Notes under the pieces: generated by a model
What the model was told of the DNA's origin: nothing
What the model saw: the letters and a program-made list of their open reading frames with translations, nothing else
Database searches by the model: none
Assembly (NCBI GenBank): GCA_900767605.1
Contig: CAAFZT010000056.1
Span: 1-45,054, forward strand
Direction: 5' to 3'
DNA: 45,054 nt
From: Bacilli bacterium
GTDB taxonomy: Bacteria; Bacillota_I; Bacilli_A; RFN20; CAG-826
Translations under genes and position numbers: made by a program
In this document: positions 14,650-23,527 of the stretch, piece by piece
Layout: each line of letters opens with the position of its first letter
Position numbering within the stretch: position 1 is the first letter of the stretch

Positions 14650-16880
14650 AAAGAGGCAAAGCCGCCAAAGCCTTGTTGTTAGGCGTTTTGGCGATGGGGC
14701 TTGTTTCCTGCGGGAACAACCCCAACACCCCCTCTTCTAGTGAAAATTCCTCTACCAGCCTCGATTCCGCCATTCCTGTCACGGGAGTTCGCATCCAAAA
14801 CGAGGCCACCGAACTCGAAGTGGGTAAGACCCTTAGTCTAAACGTGGAAATCCTCCCTTCCAATGCGACGAACCAAGGCTTTGATGTGGTTGCCGACAAA
14901 GAAGACGCGGTCTCCATTTCGGGAACGACCATCACGGCCTTGAAGGCGGGAGAAGTGACTTTGACGGTCACCACCCATGAAGGGAATTTCACCGATTCAA
15001 TCAAACTGAATATCCTCGAAAGGAGAACCATTGTGGATGATGCGCAATTCCTGAACAACCTCCATACTGACGAATTCGCCCATGGAGAATATCCAACGAC
15101 TTCGGGCTGGGGCCAATCTCGTCCTGACATCGTAGGCATTAACAAAACTCGCTTGGAAACGGAATCCCTCTATCCCGTTCCGACGGAAAACGTCAAAACC
15201 TATGAAGCGGACGCTTATGGGATTTCTCCTAGCGGCACCAATAACGCTGGCAAACTCACCAACCTCCTTCAATCGTTGAAGGACGAGGAAGGGAATAAGG
15301 TCATCCATTTCCAAAAGGGAACCTACCTTTTCGCCAATAGCATCACCGGCCAAAACCTGGAGGATGTTTATTTGGTGGGGGAAGAAGGAACCAAGTTCGT
15401 CTTCACCGGCTGGATGTCGTTCATCGTTCTGACTCAGTGCGAGAATTTCCACATTAATAACCTCGTCTTTGATATCAACCCCTCCCCAACAATCACGGGG
15501 ACGGTCGCCAAAGTCGAAGAGGATAGCAATAATGGCTATATCTATTTAAAACCGGATGAAGGCTATGATTTAAGCAACGCGGAATATCAGAAGTACAAGC
15601 TCAAGAAGACGGGGAGCTACGCGGAATACTATTACGATTTCGAATTCGATGCCTATGTCCCTGATCGCAGTGGGAACCTCTTCTATAACCCCGGCCTCAA
15701 GGATTTAAGTTACGACATCTCTTCCGATTTATTGAAAGTCACCCTGTCTAAATCCTTCTTCGCCGATACCTACAAAACCCCGGAAATCGGGACGATTGCC
15801 TCAGTGGCTTACCAAGTCTATGAATCCCATGGATTCTATTTCAAAGACTGCGTGAACACGACGATGGAAGACGTGACCACCTATACGGTTGGCGGCATGG
15901 GCTTACGGACCGATGCGGGCAAAAACCTCTATCTCAACCGCGTGAATTTCATCCGCGAACCGGGCACGAAGCGCTTATTGACTTGCACCGCGGATATCCT
16001 TCATACCTGCAATTTGGAAGGGGATGCCGTTTTCACCAACTGCATTCTCGAAGGCAGCCACGATGATGCCATCAACGTGAAATCCTTCTACACGAAGATC
16101 ACGGCGATTAAAGGCAATGTCACGACCGTCGCCCAAACCCAAAGCGAAACGACGATTCGCTTCGACGTCGGGGATGAAATCGATGTTTATGACCCCTCGG
16201 GCATGAAATACAAAAACACCTATAAGGTCGTGGGCGTGGAAGCCATCGGCACCACCTATGACTTAACCTTAGACCGTGCGATGCCTAGCAGAGGCTCTTC
16301 GAGCTACGTCGGGTTCAGCCTTGGCAACGCGACGAAATCCGTCCACTTGACCCTCGATAACTGTTTGATTAAGAACAAGCGGAACCGCGGGGTCTTGCTC
16401 CAAGGCCGTCACTCGGTCATCAAAAACTGCACCTTCTCTAACGTCAACATGGGCGCGGTCCAAATCCTTGGGGTCGATGACACCTTCAAAGAAGCGATCG
16501 TCCCGCAGGACATTCAGGTGCTCAACACCAAATTCCTCTCTTGCTGGGATGACTTGCAGGTCTTTACTTGGGACGCGAAGGGGGTTGCCACTAGCGGAAC
16601 CTTGAAAGACGTCACCATCCAAAACAATTTCTTCTACCACGGGACGGGCAATTCGCTCCGCCTCAAAGGAGTGGGCAACATCTCCGTGAAGAACAACTTC
16701 TTCTATGAGCAACCCGCGAAGAACTATTCCTGCAAAATCGATAACGCCGAAGACGTGACGTTAGAAGGGAATTCTACCTATTTTGGCGAAACCAAAGTCG
16801 GTTACAACTTCGCTTCCGTTGCTTCGTCGACCCAAAACATCGTTCAAAAAGATAATTCCGTGAAAGGAGCTTTGAAATGA
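14646..16880 (+). CDS. Parallel beta-helix lipoprotein with Big2 domain, GH110-like
   Basis: A 744-aa surface lipoprotein. The signal ends at lipobox LVSC (Cys22), followed by a Ser/Thr/Asn linker and a bacterial Ig-like (Big2) domain (about 40-125). A long right-handed parallel beta-helix follows, with repeated N-rich rungs such as LDNCLIKNKRNRG and IQNNFFYHGTGNS. The segment SHDDAINVKSFY resembles the catalytic Asp region of GH110 alpha-1,3-galactosidases and related beta-helix glycosidases. It would cleave a glycan outside the cell before import. It overlaps the genes before and after by ATGA, and its neighbour at 16877 is a diverged paralogue. A polysaccharide lyase or epimerase with a similar fold is an alternative. 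Confidence 0.7.
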   Translation: MKRGKAAKALLLGVLAMGLVSCGNNPNTPSSSENSSTSLDSAIPVTGVRIQNEATELEVGKTLSLNVEILPSNATNQGFDVVADKEDAVSISGTTITALKAGEVTLTVTTHEGNFTDSIKLNILERRTIVDDAQFLNNLHTDEFAHGEYPTTSGWGQSRPDIVGINKTRLETESLYPVPTENVKTYEADAYGISPSGTNNAGKLTNLLQSLKDEEGNKVIHFQKGTYLFANSITGQNLEDVYLVGEEGTKFVFTGWMSFIVLTQCENFHINNLVFDINPSPTITGTVAKVEEDSNNGYIYLKPDEGYDLSNAEYQKYKLKKTGSYAEYYYDFEFDAYVPDRSGNLFYNPGLKDLSYDISSDLLKVTLSKSFFADTYKTPEIGTIASVAYQVYESHGFYFKDCVNTTMEDVTTYTVGGMGLRTDAGKNLYLNRVNFIREPGTKRLLTCTADILHTCNLEGDAVFTNCILEGSHDDAINVKSFYTKITAIKGNVTTVAQTQSETTIRFDVGDEIDVYDPSGMKYKNTYKVVGVEAIGTTYDLTLDRAMPSRGSSSYVGFSLGNATKSVHLTLDNCLIKNKRNRGVLLQGRHSVIKNCTFSNVNMGAVQILGVDDTFKEAIVPQDIQVLNTKFLSCWDDLQVFTWDAKGVATSGTLKDVTIQNNFFYHGTGNSLRLKGVGNISVKNNFFYEQPAKNYSCKIDNAEDVTLEGNSTYFGETKVGYNFASVASSTQNIVQKDNSVKGALK

Positions 16881-19864
16881 AAAAACGCAGCCTCTTACTC
16901 TTATCGTCGACCTTGATTTTAGGATCTCTAGCAGGTTTAGCTTCCTGTGGCGGGGGATCTACAACCAGCCAAAGTGAAGTGATTCACGTTGAATCCATCG
17001 CCTTGTCCGCGAAGGAAACTTCCGTAGAAGTCGGCAAATCGATTTCTCTTTCGGTGAAAGTCACTCCTAGCGATGCCAGCGACCCTTTCGTTACCTTTGT
17101 TTCTAGCGATCCTAGCATTGCAACGGTGGATGCTAGTGGCACCGTTTCAGGCGTTTCTAACGGCAAAGTCACCATTACCGCGACATCCAATGACGGGGGA
17201 AAGGTCGCGACCTATGCCCTCCAAGTCATTCCTACTGGCTACCAATATTTAGGCGTGGACGCGTTGGCGGAAGCTCTTACTGAAACCCCTTATCAAAACG
17301 CGGTCATCGGAACCGATTCGTTTGGGCTATCTTCTCCCGACCAAGTGGGCGTGAACGAAAAAGAAGCGGCGACGGTTCTTTATGCCCCCAAGGCTGATTC
17401 GGAATATGACGTTATTCTCTCTTCGTCTTCGTTAACCTTATCTCAAATCCAATCCGTTTTGCCTTCTGCGACGGAAATTAATGGCTACACCTCCATTCAG
17501 GCAGCCATCCTTCTTGCTAAGCAAAATAGCGATGCTGGCAAAAGCACCAAAATCAAACTCCCGGCGGGAAAGATTGACGTGGATGCAAGCAAAGTCGCCT
17601 CTTCCCGCGCCTTTGTCCTCGATGGACTTAAAAACGTGGCCATCGAAGGATCGGATACGGTCATCAACCTTCAAATTCAAGATTTGAATTACAAGGGGTA
17701 CATGAGCATCGATAACTGCGAGAATTTGACTCTGTTCGGCATCCGCTTCACCCAAGAAGTCGGGGCTAACGTCACCGGGACTATCGTTTCCTATGACCTA
17801 GAGAAAAACACGGTTCAGGTGAAAGTCCATTCCGCTTATAACGAGACGATGCGGCGCGTCGTCAAAGCCAACAAGAAGCTCCGCAGCTATTTGGAATTCC
17901 ATAAAGCGACGAAAGCCCCCATCCAAGGCGGAAACTTCTTCGTTGATGCGTTTGCCTCCACCCAAATTGAAGAAAATGCCGGCGAATACACCGTCACGGT
18001 TGCTTTCAAACAATCGATCAACGAAAGCGCCCTCGGGACCCTGGCTTCCCTCCAATTCGCCCAATATGACATTTCGGGCATGGCGATTGGAAATAGCAAG
18101 GACGTCTATATGGAATCGATCACGATGAACAAGGCTTATGGCATGGGCGTCACTAGCAGCAGCACCGAGAACCTTTTCCTGAACCGCTTCCATCTTGAAG
18201 TGGAACAGGGAAGCGAAGACTTGATGACTTCCTGCGCGGACGCCACCCATTTCTCCTATATGTCGGGAAAAGTGGAAATCACGAATTCCCTCATCGAATA
18301 TTCCCATGACGATGCCCTCAATTTAAAGCACGGCTATTGGTATAACCTCGATTCCGGGTCTTCGCAAAAACGTACGTTCACCCTCAGCAAAATCACTACG
18401 GCGATGCCTCTTCCTAAAGAAGGAGACAAAATCGCTGTCTACAACAAGACGACCTTCGAAGGACATGGAACCTATACGGTAGTCTCTGCCACGGAAGAAA
18501 GCGGCAAATTCATCGTCACGGTGAAGGAAAGAATTGCCAATTTGAACTCCTGGGGCGAATGCCGCGTGACCTTCCTCTCCCATACCCCGGAATTCGTTTT
18601 CCGCAATAACATCGTCCGCAATAAACGTAACCGTGGCATCTTGGTCCAAGTCCCCAATGCCATTATTGAGAACAACGCCTTCATCAACGTCGGCCACGGT
18701 TCCATCCAAGCGGCTTCCGCGATGGATCAATTCAATGAAGCGACGGTCCCGCAAGGGTTAACGATCCGCAACAACAAATTCATCCATAACAATTATCTAA
18801 AAGAAGGAACCCTGTATGGGGACGTCTCCGTGTTTGCGATTTCTAATAACGCAAGCGTCGCCCCGGCCGGAACGATCAAAAATTACGTCTTGGAAAACAA
18901 TTTCTTCAGCGAAAACGGGAATTCCTGCATCTCGATGCGCGGAGTTGGCGATAGTGTTGTGAAGAACTGCCTCTTCTATAACGCAAGCGCTTCCCAACCT
19001 TCTGGAGATTCCTACAACTGTCTCTTCAATTTCTATAACACGTCCAACATCACGATTACGAATTCCTATAACCAATATCACCTTAATCAAGGTTTAAGCG
19101 GCATCATCCCCCAAGGGACGACCTCCGCGGAGAACACGACTCTCACCGATAACAAAAACATCGGCTTCCAAGTGATCGATGATGTGGGCCCGGAGGTGAC
19201 GATCAAGAAAGCCACGGGGGCGATTGCCTTAGACGGCAAACTCGATGAATGGGACATTATAGGCGGAACCGACATCGAAATCCGCGGCTATACCGATGCT
19301 TTGGGCGGAGAGTGGAGCGAGAAGCAACTCGAAGACACCTTCCGCGTCAATGCGCTCAAGATGACCTATACGGATGAGGGAATTTATATCGGATTCGATA
19401 TCTTCGATAACGATATTTCCTGCAAGACCGTCAACGACTTCTGGCTTGGCGACTGCGTGGAAGTGCTCGCTAGCGACATCACGAATAAGCCGAACGCGGA
19501 CTTAATGGTCTACAAGGAAGAAGGTGGCGTCTTGCAAGCGGCCTTCGCCCCCACCTGGAGTTCTACGGGTTATGGCACGGTTGCTTCTGTCCGCACCAAC
19601 ACGGAAATCTATAACAACCGCACGCAGATGCAGGCGATGCTGGTAACGAACGCGACGGGCTATAGCGGAGAAATCCTGCTTCCCTTCACGATGGTTCCAC
19701 AATTTAAGACCTCGATCGAAGCAGGCAAGCGCATCGATATGGCGATTATCTGCGCCGATGCGGAACGCACTTCGCGGAAACGCGTCCAGGCATCTAACGT
19801 TCCCCATAACGTGGAAAACAACAAGACCATGACGGCGAGAATGCCGCAGTACTTGTTCGATTAA
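16877..19864 (+). CDS. Parallel beta-helix lipoprotein with Big2 and C-terminal CBM9-like domain
   Basis: A 995-aa surface lipoprotein with lipobox LASC (Cys24), a Big2 domain (about 35-120; SSDPSIATVDASGTVSGVS), and a right-handed beta-helix core (about 180-760). Its motif SHDDALNLKHGYWY and the rung VRNKRNRGILVQ mirror those of the gene upstream. The C-terminal ~220 residues begin AIALDGKLDEWD and include DEGIYIGFDIFDND and GDCVEVL, the pattern of CBM9 / DOMON-like sugar-binding domains. Compared with its neighbour it adds this binding module. It is probably an exo-acting glycosidase of GH110 type on the cell surface, co-translated with the first copy; the exact linkage is unknown. Confidence 0.7.
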   Translation: MKKRSLLLLSSTLILGSLAGLASCGGGSTTSQSEVIHVESIALSAKETSVEVGKSISLSVKVTPSDASDPFVTFVSSDPSIATVDASGTVSGVSNGKVTITATSNDGGKVATYALQVIPTGYQYLGVDALAEALTETPYQNAVIGTDSFGLSSPDQVGVNEKEAATVLYAPKADSEYDVILSSSSLTLSQIQSVLPSATEINGYTSIQAAILLAKQNSDAGKSTKIKLPAGKIDVDASKVASSRAFVLDGLKNVAIEGSDTVINLQIQDLNYKGYMSIDNCENLTLFGIRFTQEVGANVTGTIVSYDLEKNTVQVKVHSAYNETMRRVVKANKKLRSYLEFHKATKAPIQGGNFFVDAFASTQIEENAGEYTVTVAFKQSINESALGTLASLQFAQYDISGMAIGNSKDVYMESITMNKAYGMGVTSSSTENLFLNRFHLEVEQGSEDLMTSCADATHFSYMSGKVEITNSLIEYSHDDALNLKHGYWYNLDSGSSQKRTFTLSKITTAMPLPKEGDKIAVYNKTTFEGHGTYTVVSATEESGKFIVTVKERIANLNSWGECRVTFLSHTPEFVFRNNIVRNKRNRGILVQVPNAIIENNAFINVGHGSIQAASAMDQFNEATVPQGLTIRNNKFIHNNYLKEGTLYGDVSVFAISNNASVAPAGTIKNYVLENNFFSENGNSCISMRGVGDSVVKNCLFYNASASQPSGDSYNCLFNFYNTSNITITNSYNQYHLNQGLSGIIPQGTTSAENTTLTDNKNIGFQVIDDVGPEVTIKKATGAIALDGKLDEWDIIGGTDIEIRGYTDALGGEWSEKQLEDTFRVNALKMTYTDEGIYIGFDIFDNDISCKTVNDFWLGDCVEVLASDITNKPNADLMVYKEEGGVLQAAFAPTWSSTGYGTVASVRTNTEIYNNRTQMQAMLVTNATGYSGEILLPFTMVPQFKTSIEAGKRIDMAIICADAERTSRKRVQASNVPHNVENNKTMTARMPQYLFD

Positions 19865-19876
19865 AGAAAGGCTACC

Positions 19877-19894
19877 TCAACATCCCCATGTTGA
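19877..19894 (+). promoter_or_regulatory. Intercistronic hairpin before a strong RBS
   Basis: TCAACAT (19877-19883), loop CCCC, ATGTTGA (19888-19894), followed by A6. A near-ideal RBS, AGGAGG (19909-19914), follows for the gene at 19920. The hairpin lacks a U-run and so may protect or set a processed mRNA end rather than terminate transcription. Confidence 0.45.
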
Positions 19895-19919
19895 AAAAAT
19901 AAATTTTTAGGAGGAAAAC

Positions 19920-21932
19920 ATGAAAAAGAAATTTATTCCGGTACTAGCAACCGCCGCACTCATTGGCTTAGTCGGCATCGTCTCCTGCACCAAGGGCCCA
20001 ACCCCTCAACCGGGGGAATCGAGCTCCACGCAGCCGACCCCGCCTAGCCCCACGACTTCTAGCAGCACCTCGACCCCGTCGACTTCTACCTCGACTCCGG
20101 ACAAGCCTATTTTGGCCGAGAATCCGACTTTGACTTTAGAAGGACAAGCGGAATACACGATTGCTGCCGGAGAAACCCTTGTCTTGCCGAAAGCAACCGC
20201 GGTTGCCCGCGATGGCAAAACGGATTTAAGCGGTGAAATCTCCGTAGAAGACTACGCGGATACCAAATCGATCTCTGCGGATGGCAAATCCTTCTGCTCC
20301 AAGATCGCTGGCGACCACACCCTTTCCTTCTACGTGGAGGAAGCGGTGGAAGGAGAAGATCCCCGCTTTGACGAAAAGACGATCGTTGTCCACGTCACCG
20401 CGGCTCACGCGAACACTTTCGAAGTCCAAGAAAGCGAAGCCAATCCGGAAGTGATTGGAACCTATGGCACCTATAAAGACGGATTCGAACAAGGCATGGA
20501 TTCCAAGCTTTACAAAGGCTTGGGCGATGCCAACCACGCGGCTTATCTCTCCTCGACGGAAGAAGCCATCGAAGGCACGTCCTTGATCGTGGACTTCAAC
20601 AAGACCTCGGGATCGGCCCTCAATTCGCTCTTTGTGAACCTCTTCACCGACGTCATGCTCCGTGGCAAACCCGTCACCTACGAAGTGAGCTTCGATTATA
20701 AGCCCCTCACCGAAGGCGCGGCCTATAGCGGCATCTATTTCGGGCAGCGTTGGGATGGATATGATGGCACCAACAACCAATTCATGACGGACAAGACCAT
20801 CGGCAAAACCAGCCATTATTCCGTTTCCTTCACCGAATCGGTCGTCCCCGAAGGCGGCAATGCCGGATTCTTCTTCTTCAAACTCTCCGCGGATACAACC
20901 GCCGAATGCAAAGTGGCTATCGATAACTTCGTCGTCACGGCGAAAAAGTGCGTGGAAACTACCGATGTTGTTCCGACCTCGGACGAGCTTTCCGCAGAAG
21001 GCGGATTCACCTTCAACTGGAAGGAAAAAGCCGGTAAATTCGGTGGCAAAGGCGAAACGGTCCTTGTGGAAAATATCGAAGATGCCACCATCAAAGCAGC
21101 CTTGACCGGACGCGAAGGATTTGGCGAAAACGTCATGCACTTCACCGGCAACGACAACCATATCTTCAGTGGTTTGAACGGCACCAACCTCGTTGGTGGC
21201 AAGAAACTCACCATCTCCTTCAAGTACTATGCCGTCGATGATAACGGCTTCAACATGATCGTCATGGCTCCGGGCGGAATCACGATGAACGATGGCCTTA
21301 AGATGACGGTTGTCGAAGGTAAGGTCAAGCAGTTTGTCTGGACTGGCACCCTTCCTAACGGCATCACCGCGATGAACTTCTATCCCACGAATGGCGCCTT
21401 CAACATCTATATGGGCGACATGAACGTCCAGCTTGCCGATGCGGACCCGCTTCCTGAAGGAACGACGACCCTCGGCCACAAAGTTGGTGACAAATGGACT
21501 AACACCAAGCGTCAATGGGGTGACGAAAAGAAAGCTTCTGGCATTGAACTCAAGACGGTCGCTACCCCGGAAGCGGTGAAAGGACAAAAAGGCTTTGGCG
21601 ACAAAACCTCCAAAATCTCGCTCCCTGAGGCCAAAGACACTTCCATTGAATGGTATCAACCTGGGCAAAAGCAGATGGAAATGGGCCACGACTACAAAAT
21701 CACCGTGGTCTATTACGTCGAAGCGATGACCGCTGGACGCCGTTTCATGATCAACTTCGACAACAATGTCTTCCTCAATCTTGATAACGGAGTGGGCTAT
21801 CACGAGTATACTCTTGATTGGAAAGCCACCCGTTCTCCCGATTTCTTCAGTTTCTATTTCCCTGAAGGCGGCGCGGCGACGGATGCCGTCTATGTTGCCT
21901 CCACCACTTGCGAGTTGGTGAAGATCAACTAA
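19920..21932 (+). CDS. Large lipoprotein with repeated beta-sandwich (CBM-like) domains
   Basis: A 670-aa lipoprotein with lipobox IVSC (Cys23), then a Pro/Ser/Thr-rich linker to about residue 62. Next come an Ig-like segment (about 65-165) and three related beta-sandwich regions (about 180-340, 355-500 and 510-670). These end in similar strands (AIDNFVVTAKK, YMGDMNVQLAD, ASTTCELVKIN) and resemble carbohydrate-binding modules of the CBM4/9/22 type. No catalytic motif is seen. It is likely a glycan-capturing surface protein working with the two beta-helix enzymes. It has the strongest RBS in the locus and a hairpin on each side, which suggests high expression from a processed transcript. Confidence 0.7.
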   Translation: MKKKFIPVLATAALIGLVGIVSCTKGPTPQPGESSSTQPTPPSPTTSSSTSTPSTSTSTPDKPILAENPTLTLEGQAEYTIAAGETLVLPKATAVARDGKTDLSGEISVEDYADTKSISADGKSFCSKIAGDHTLSFYVEEAVEGEDPRFDEKTIVVHVTAAHANTFEVQESEANPEVIGTYGTYKDGFEQGMDSKLYKGLGDANHAAYLSSTEEAIEGTSLIVDFNKTSGSALNSLFVNLFTDVMLRGKPVTYEVSFDYKPLTEGAAYSGIYFGQRWDGYDGTNNQFMTDKTIGKTSHYSVSFTESVVPEGGNAGFFFFKLSADTTAECKVAIDNFVVTAKKCVETTDVVPTSDELSAEGGFTFNWKEKAGKFGGKGETVLVENIEDATIKAALTGREGFGENVMHFTGNDNHIFSGLNGTNLVGGKKLTISFKYYAVDDNGFNMIVMAPGGITMNDGLKMTVVEGKVKQFVWTGTLPNGITAMNFYPTNGAFNIYMGDMNVQLADADPLPEGTTTLGHKVGDKWTNTKRQWGDEKKASGIELKTVATPEAVKGQKGFGDKTSKISLPEAKDTSIEWYQPGQKQMEMGHDYKITVVYYVEAMTAGRRFMINFDNNVFLNLDNGVGYHEYTLDWKATRSPDFFSFYFPEGGAATDAVYVASTTCELVKIN

Positions 21933-21954
21933 TTCGTTCGTTTTTGACTCCAAA

Positions 21955-21987
21955 AAGTTCCCCGGGGGTTCCTCTCCCGGGGAACTT
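21955..21987 (+). promoter_or_regulatory. Strong 12-bp GC-rich hairpin between lipoprotein and GH127-like gene
   Basis: AAGTTCCCCGGG (21955-21966) pairs perfectly with CCCGGGGAACTT (21976-21987) around a 9-nt loop. On the plus strand there is no T-run after it; on the minus strand it is followed by T5. It could cap the 3' end of a stable upstream mRNA, reduce read-through into the glycosidase genes, or terminate antisense transcription. Confidence 0.7.
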
Positions 21988-22003
21988 AGAAAGAACTTTC
22001 AAC

Positions 22004-23527
22004 ATGAAAAGAACAGCACACGGCGACTTATTTCGTAGAATCAAATTGAACCGGAAACGGCTAACATCCTCCATGTATGCCTACCCGGGTGTTTTTGAAC
22101 GGAATTCGAGTTGGCCGGGCGACTGGGTTGGTAGATGCATGTTGGGCTTATCGAGCCTTTATTTTGCCTTTAATGGCTACCCCAAGGACCAAGAGTCCGT
22201 TAAAAAGCAACTAGATGACATCGTATTGCATCTAAAAGATCACCTAAATTCAGATGGATATTTTGGCGATCTTTTTGATGGAAAGGTCGTAAACGAACAA
22301 CAGGTCAGCGGGAATTCCTGGTATCTCCGCGGCCTTATTGAGTATTACCAAATCAGCCATGAAGAGTGGTGCCGCGAACTCATCGAAGAAGTGATTCACC
22401 ATTTCATTCTTCGCATCGCCCCTTTCTATTTGCATTACCCCCTGATCCGTCGCGAGATGGGCGGAGTAGACGGCCATATCGAAGGAAGAGTCACCGATGG
22501 ATGGCTTACTAGCAGCGACGTCGGCTGCGCCTTCATCATGCTGGACGCGATGAGCGAAGCCTATTACGCTCTCCGCGACCCGGAACTCAAAACGGTACTA
22601 GAACAAACAATTGATGTGTTCCTACATCTCGATTTCGTTGGCCTTCAATGCCAAACCCATGCGACGCTTAGCTGCGCTCGTGGGGTGATGACTTTTTACC
22701 GTGCGACGAAAGAGGAGAAGTATCTCAACGCGGCAAAAACGATTTTTGACTGCTATTTGTCCCAAGGCATGACTTTGGACTATTCCAATTTTAATTGGTT
22801 TGGCCGTCCCGATACTTGGACGGAACCTTGCTGCATCGTGGATTCGTTTTTGCTCGCGGCCCAATTAGAAGAAATTACGGGCGACAAGCATTATTTGACG
22901 CTTATGAACCGCATCTATTTCAATTCGTTCCGCTTGGCCCAACGTTCTAACGGTGGGGCGGGTTGCAATTATTGCCTCACCGAAGAAAATCGGGAAATCC
23001 GCGTTCACCTTTACGAAGCGTTCTTTTGCTGCACGATGCGTCTGGCCGAAGGGCTGCGCTTCGTGAAGAAATATGCCTGCAGGGAAAGGAATGGCGAAAT
23101 CCTCATCACTCTTCCTTTTGACCAAGAAGCTTCTATTTGTAACGGACCCTCGGTTTCCGTGAAGGGCGACATCTATTTCAAAAAGAGAATCCGCATCCGC
23201 GTAAGCAATGCCAAAGAAGCGACCCGTGTATCGCTTTATGTTCCTTCTACGATTCCCTTCCGCGTAGAGGGGGCGGATTATCATTATCATGCGGGAATCC
23301 TTCAAATGGAAATTGCCCCAGATGGAGAAGCAACGATTCTATTCGACTGCAAACCCCATAAAGAAGGCGACCTTTATTTCGTGGGAGATATGCTTTTAGT
23401 CCAAAGAAAAGAAGAACCCTTCGATCGGGATTGCTTTCTTCTCAATAATCAGGATTATTATTACGTGGTGGACTTTTCGAAGCTCCGCGGACAAAAATAC
23501 GCATCGACGTTTATCCAAAAAATATGA
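22004..23527 (+). CDS. GH127-like (DUF1680) glycosidase, probable beta-L-arabinofuranosidase
   Basis: A 507-aa cytosolic (no signal peptide) alpha/alpha-barrel enzyme. GH127 beta-L-arabinofuranosidases use a cysteine nucleophile held by zinc through E-x-C and a CC pair. Here TEPCC (E274, C276) and FFCCTMRLAEG (C342, C343) supply exactly that set. Other family features are SWYLRGL, ARGVMTFY and EEITGDKHYLTLMNR. It would remove L-arabinofuranose (or a related sugar in GH137/142/146-type relatives) from imported oligosaccharides. I start it at 22004 because an upstream in-frame start at 21908 would run through the preceding gene and the 12-bp hairpin. Its stop overlaps the next ATG (ATGA). Confidence 0.75.
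   Translation: MKRTAHGDLFRRIKLNRKRLTSSMYAYPGVFERNSSWPGDWVGRCMLGLSSLYFAFNGYPKDQESVKKQLDDIVLHLKDHLNSDGYFGDLFDGKVVNEQQVSGNSWYLRGLIEYYQISHEEWCRELIEEVIHHFILRIAPFYLHYPLIRREMGGVDGHIEGRVTDGWLTSSDVGCAFIMLDAMSEAYYALRDPELKTVLEQTIDVFLHLDFVGLQCQTHATLSCARGVMTFYRATKEEKYLNAAKTIFDCYLSQGMTLDYSNFNWFGRPDTWTEPCCIVDSFLLAAQLEEITGDKHYLTLMNRIYFNSFRLAQRSNGGAGCNYCLTEENREIRVHLYEAFFCCTMRLAEGLRFVKKYACRERNGEILITLPFDQEASICNGPSVSVKGDIYFKKRIRIRVSNAKEATRVSLYVPSTIPFRVEGADYHYHAGILQMEIAPDGEATILFDCKPHKEGDLYFVGDMLLVQRKEEPFDRDCFLLNNQDYYYVVDFSKLRGQKYASTFIQKI

Noticed and set aside
20226..21953. 575-codon open frame on the minus strand opposite the CBM-like lipoprotein gene
   Set aside because: It is a mirror of the coding bias of the plus-strand gene: no RBS, low-complexity G/V/D/F-rich translation and no family features, while the plus-strand protein has a lipobox, linker and beta-sandwich repeats.
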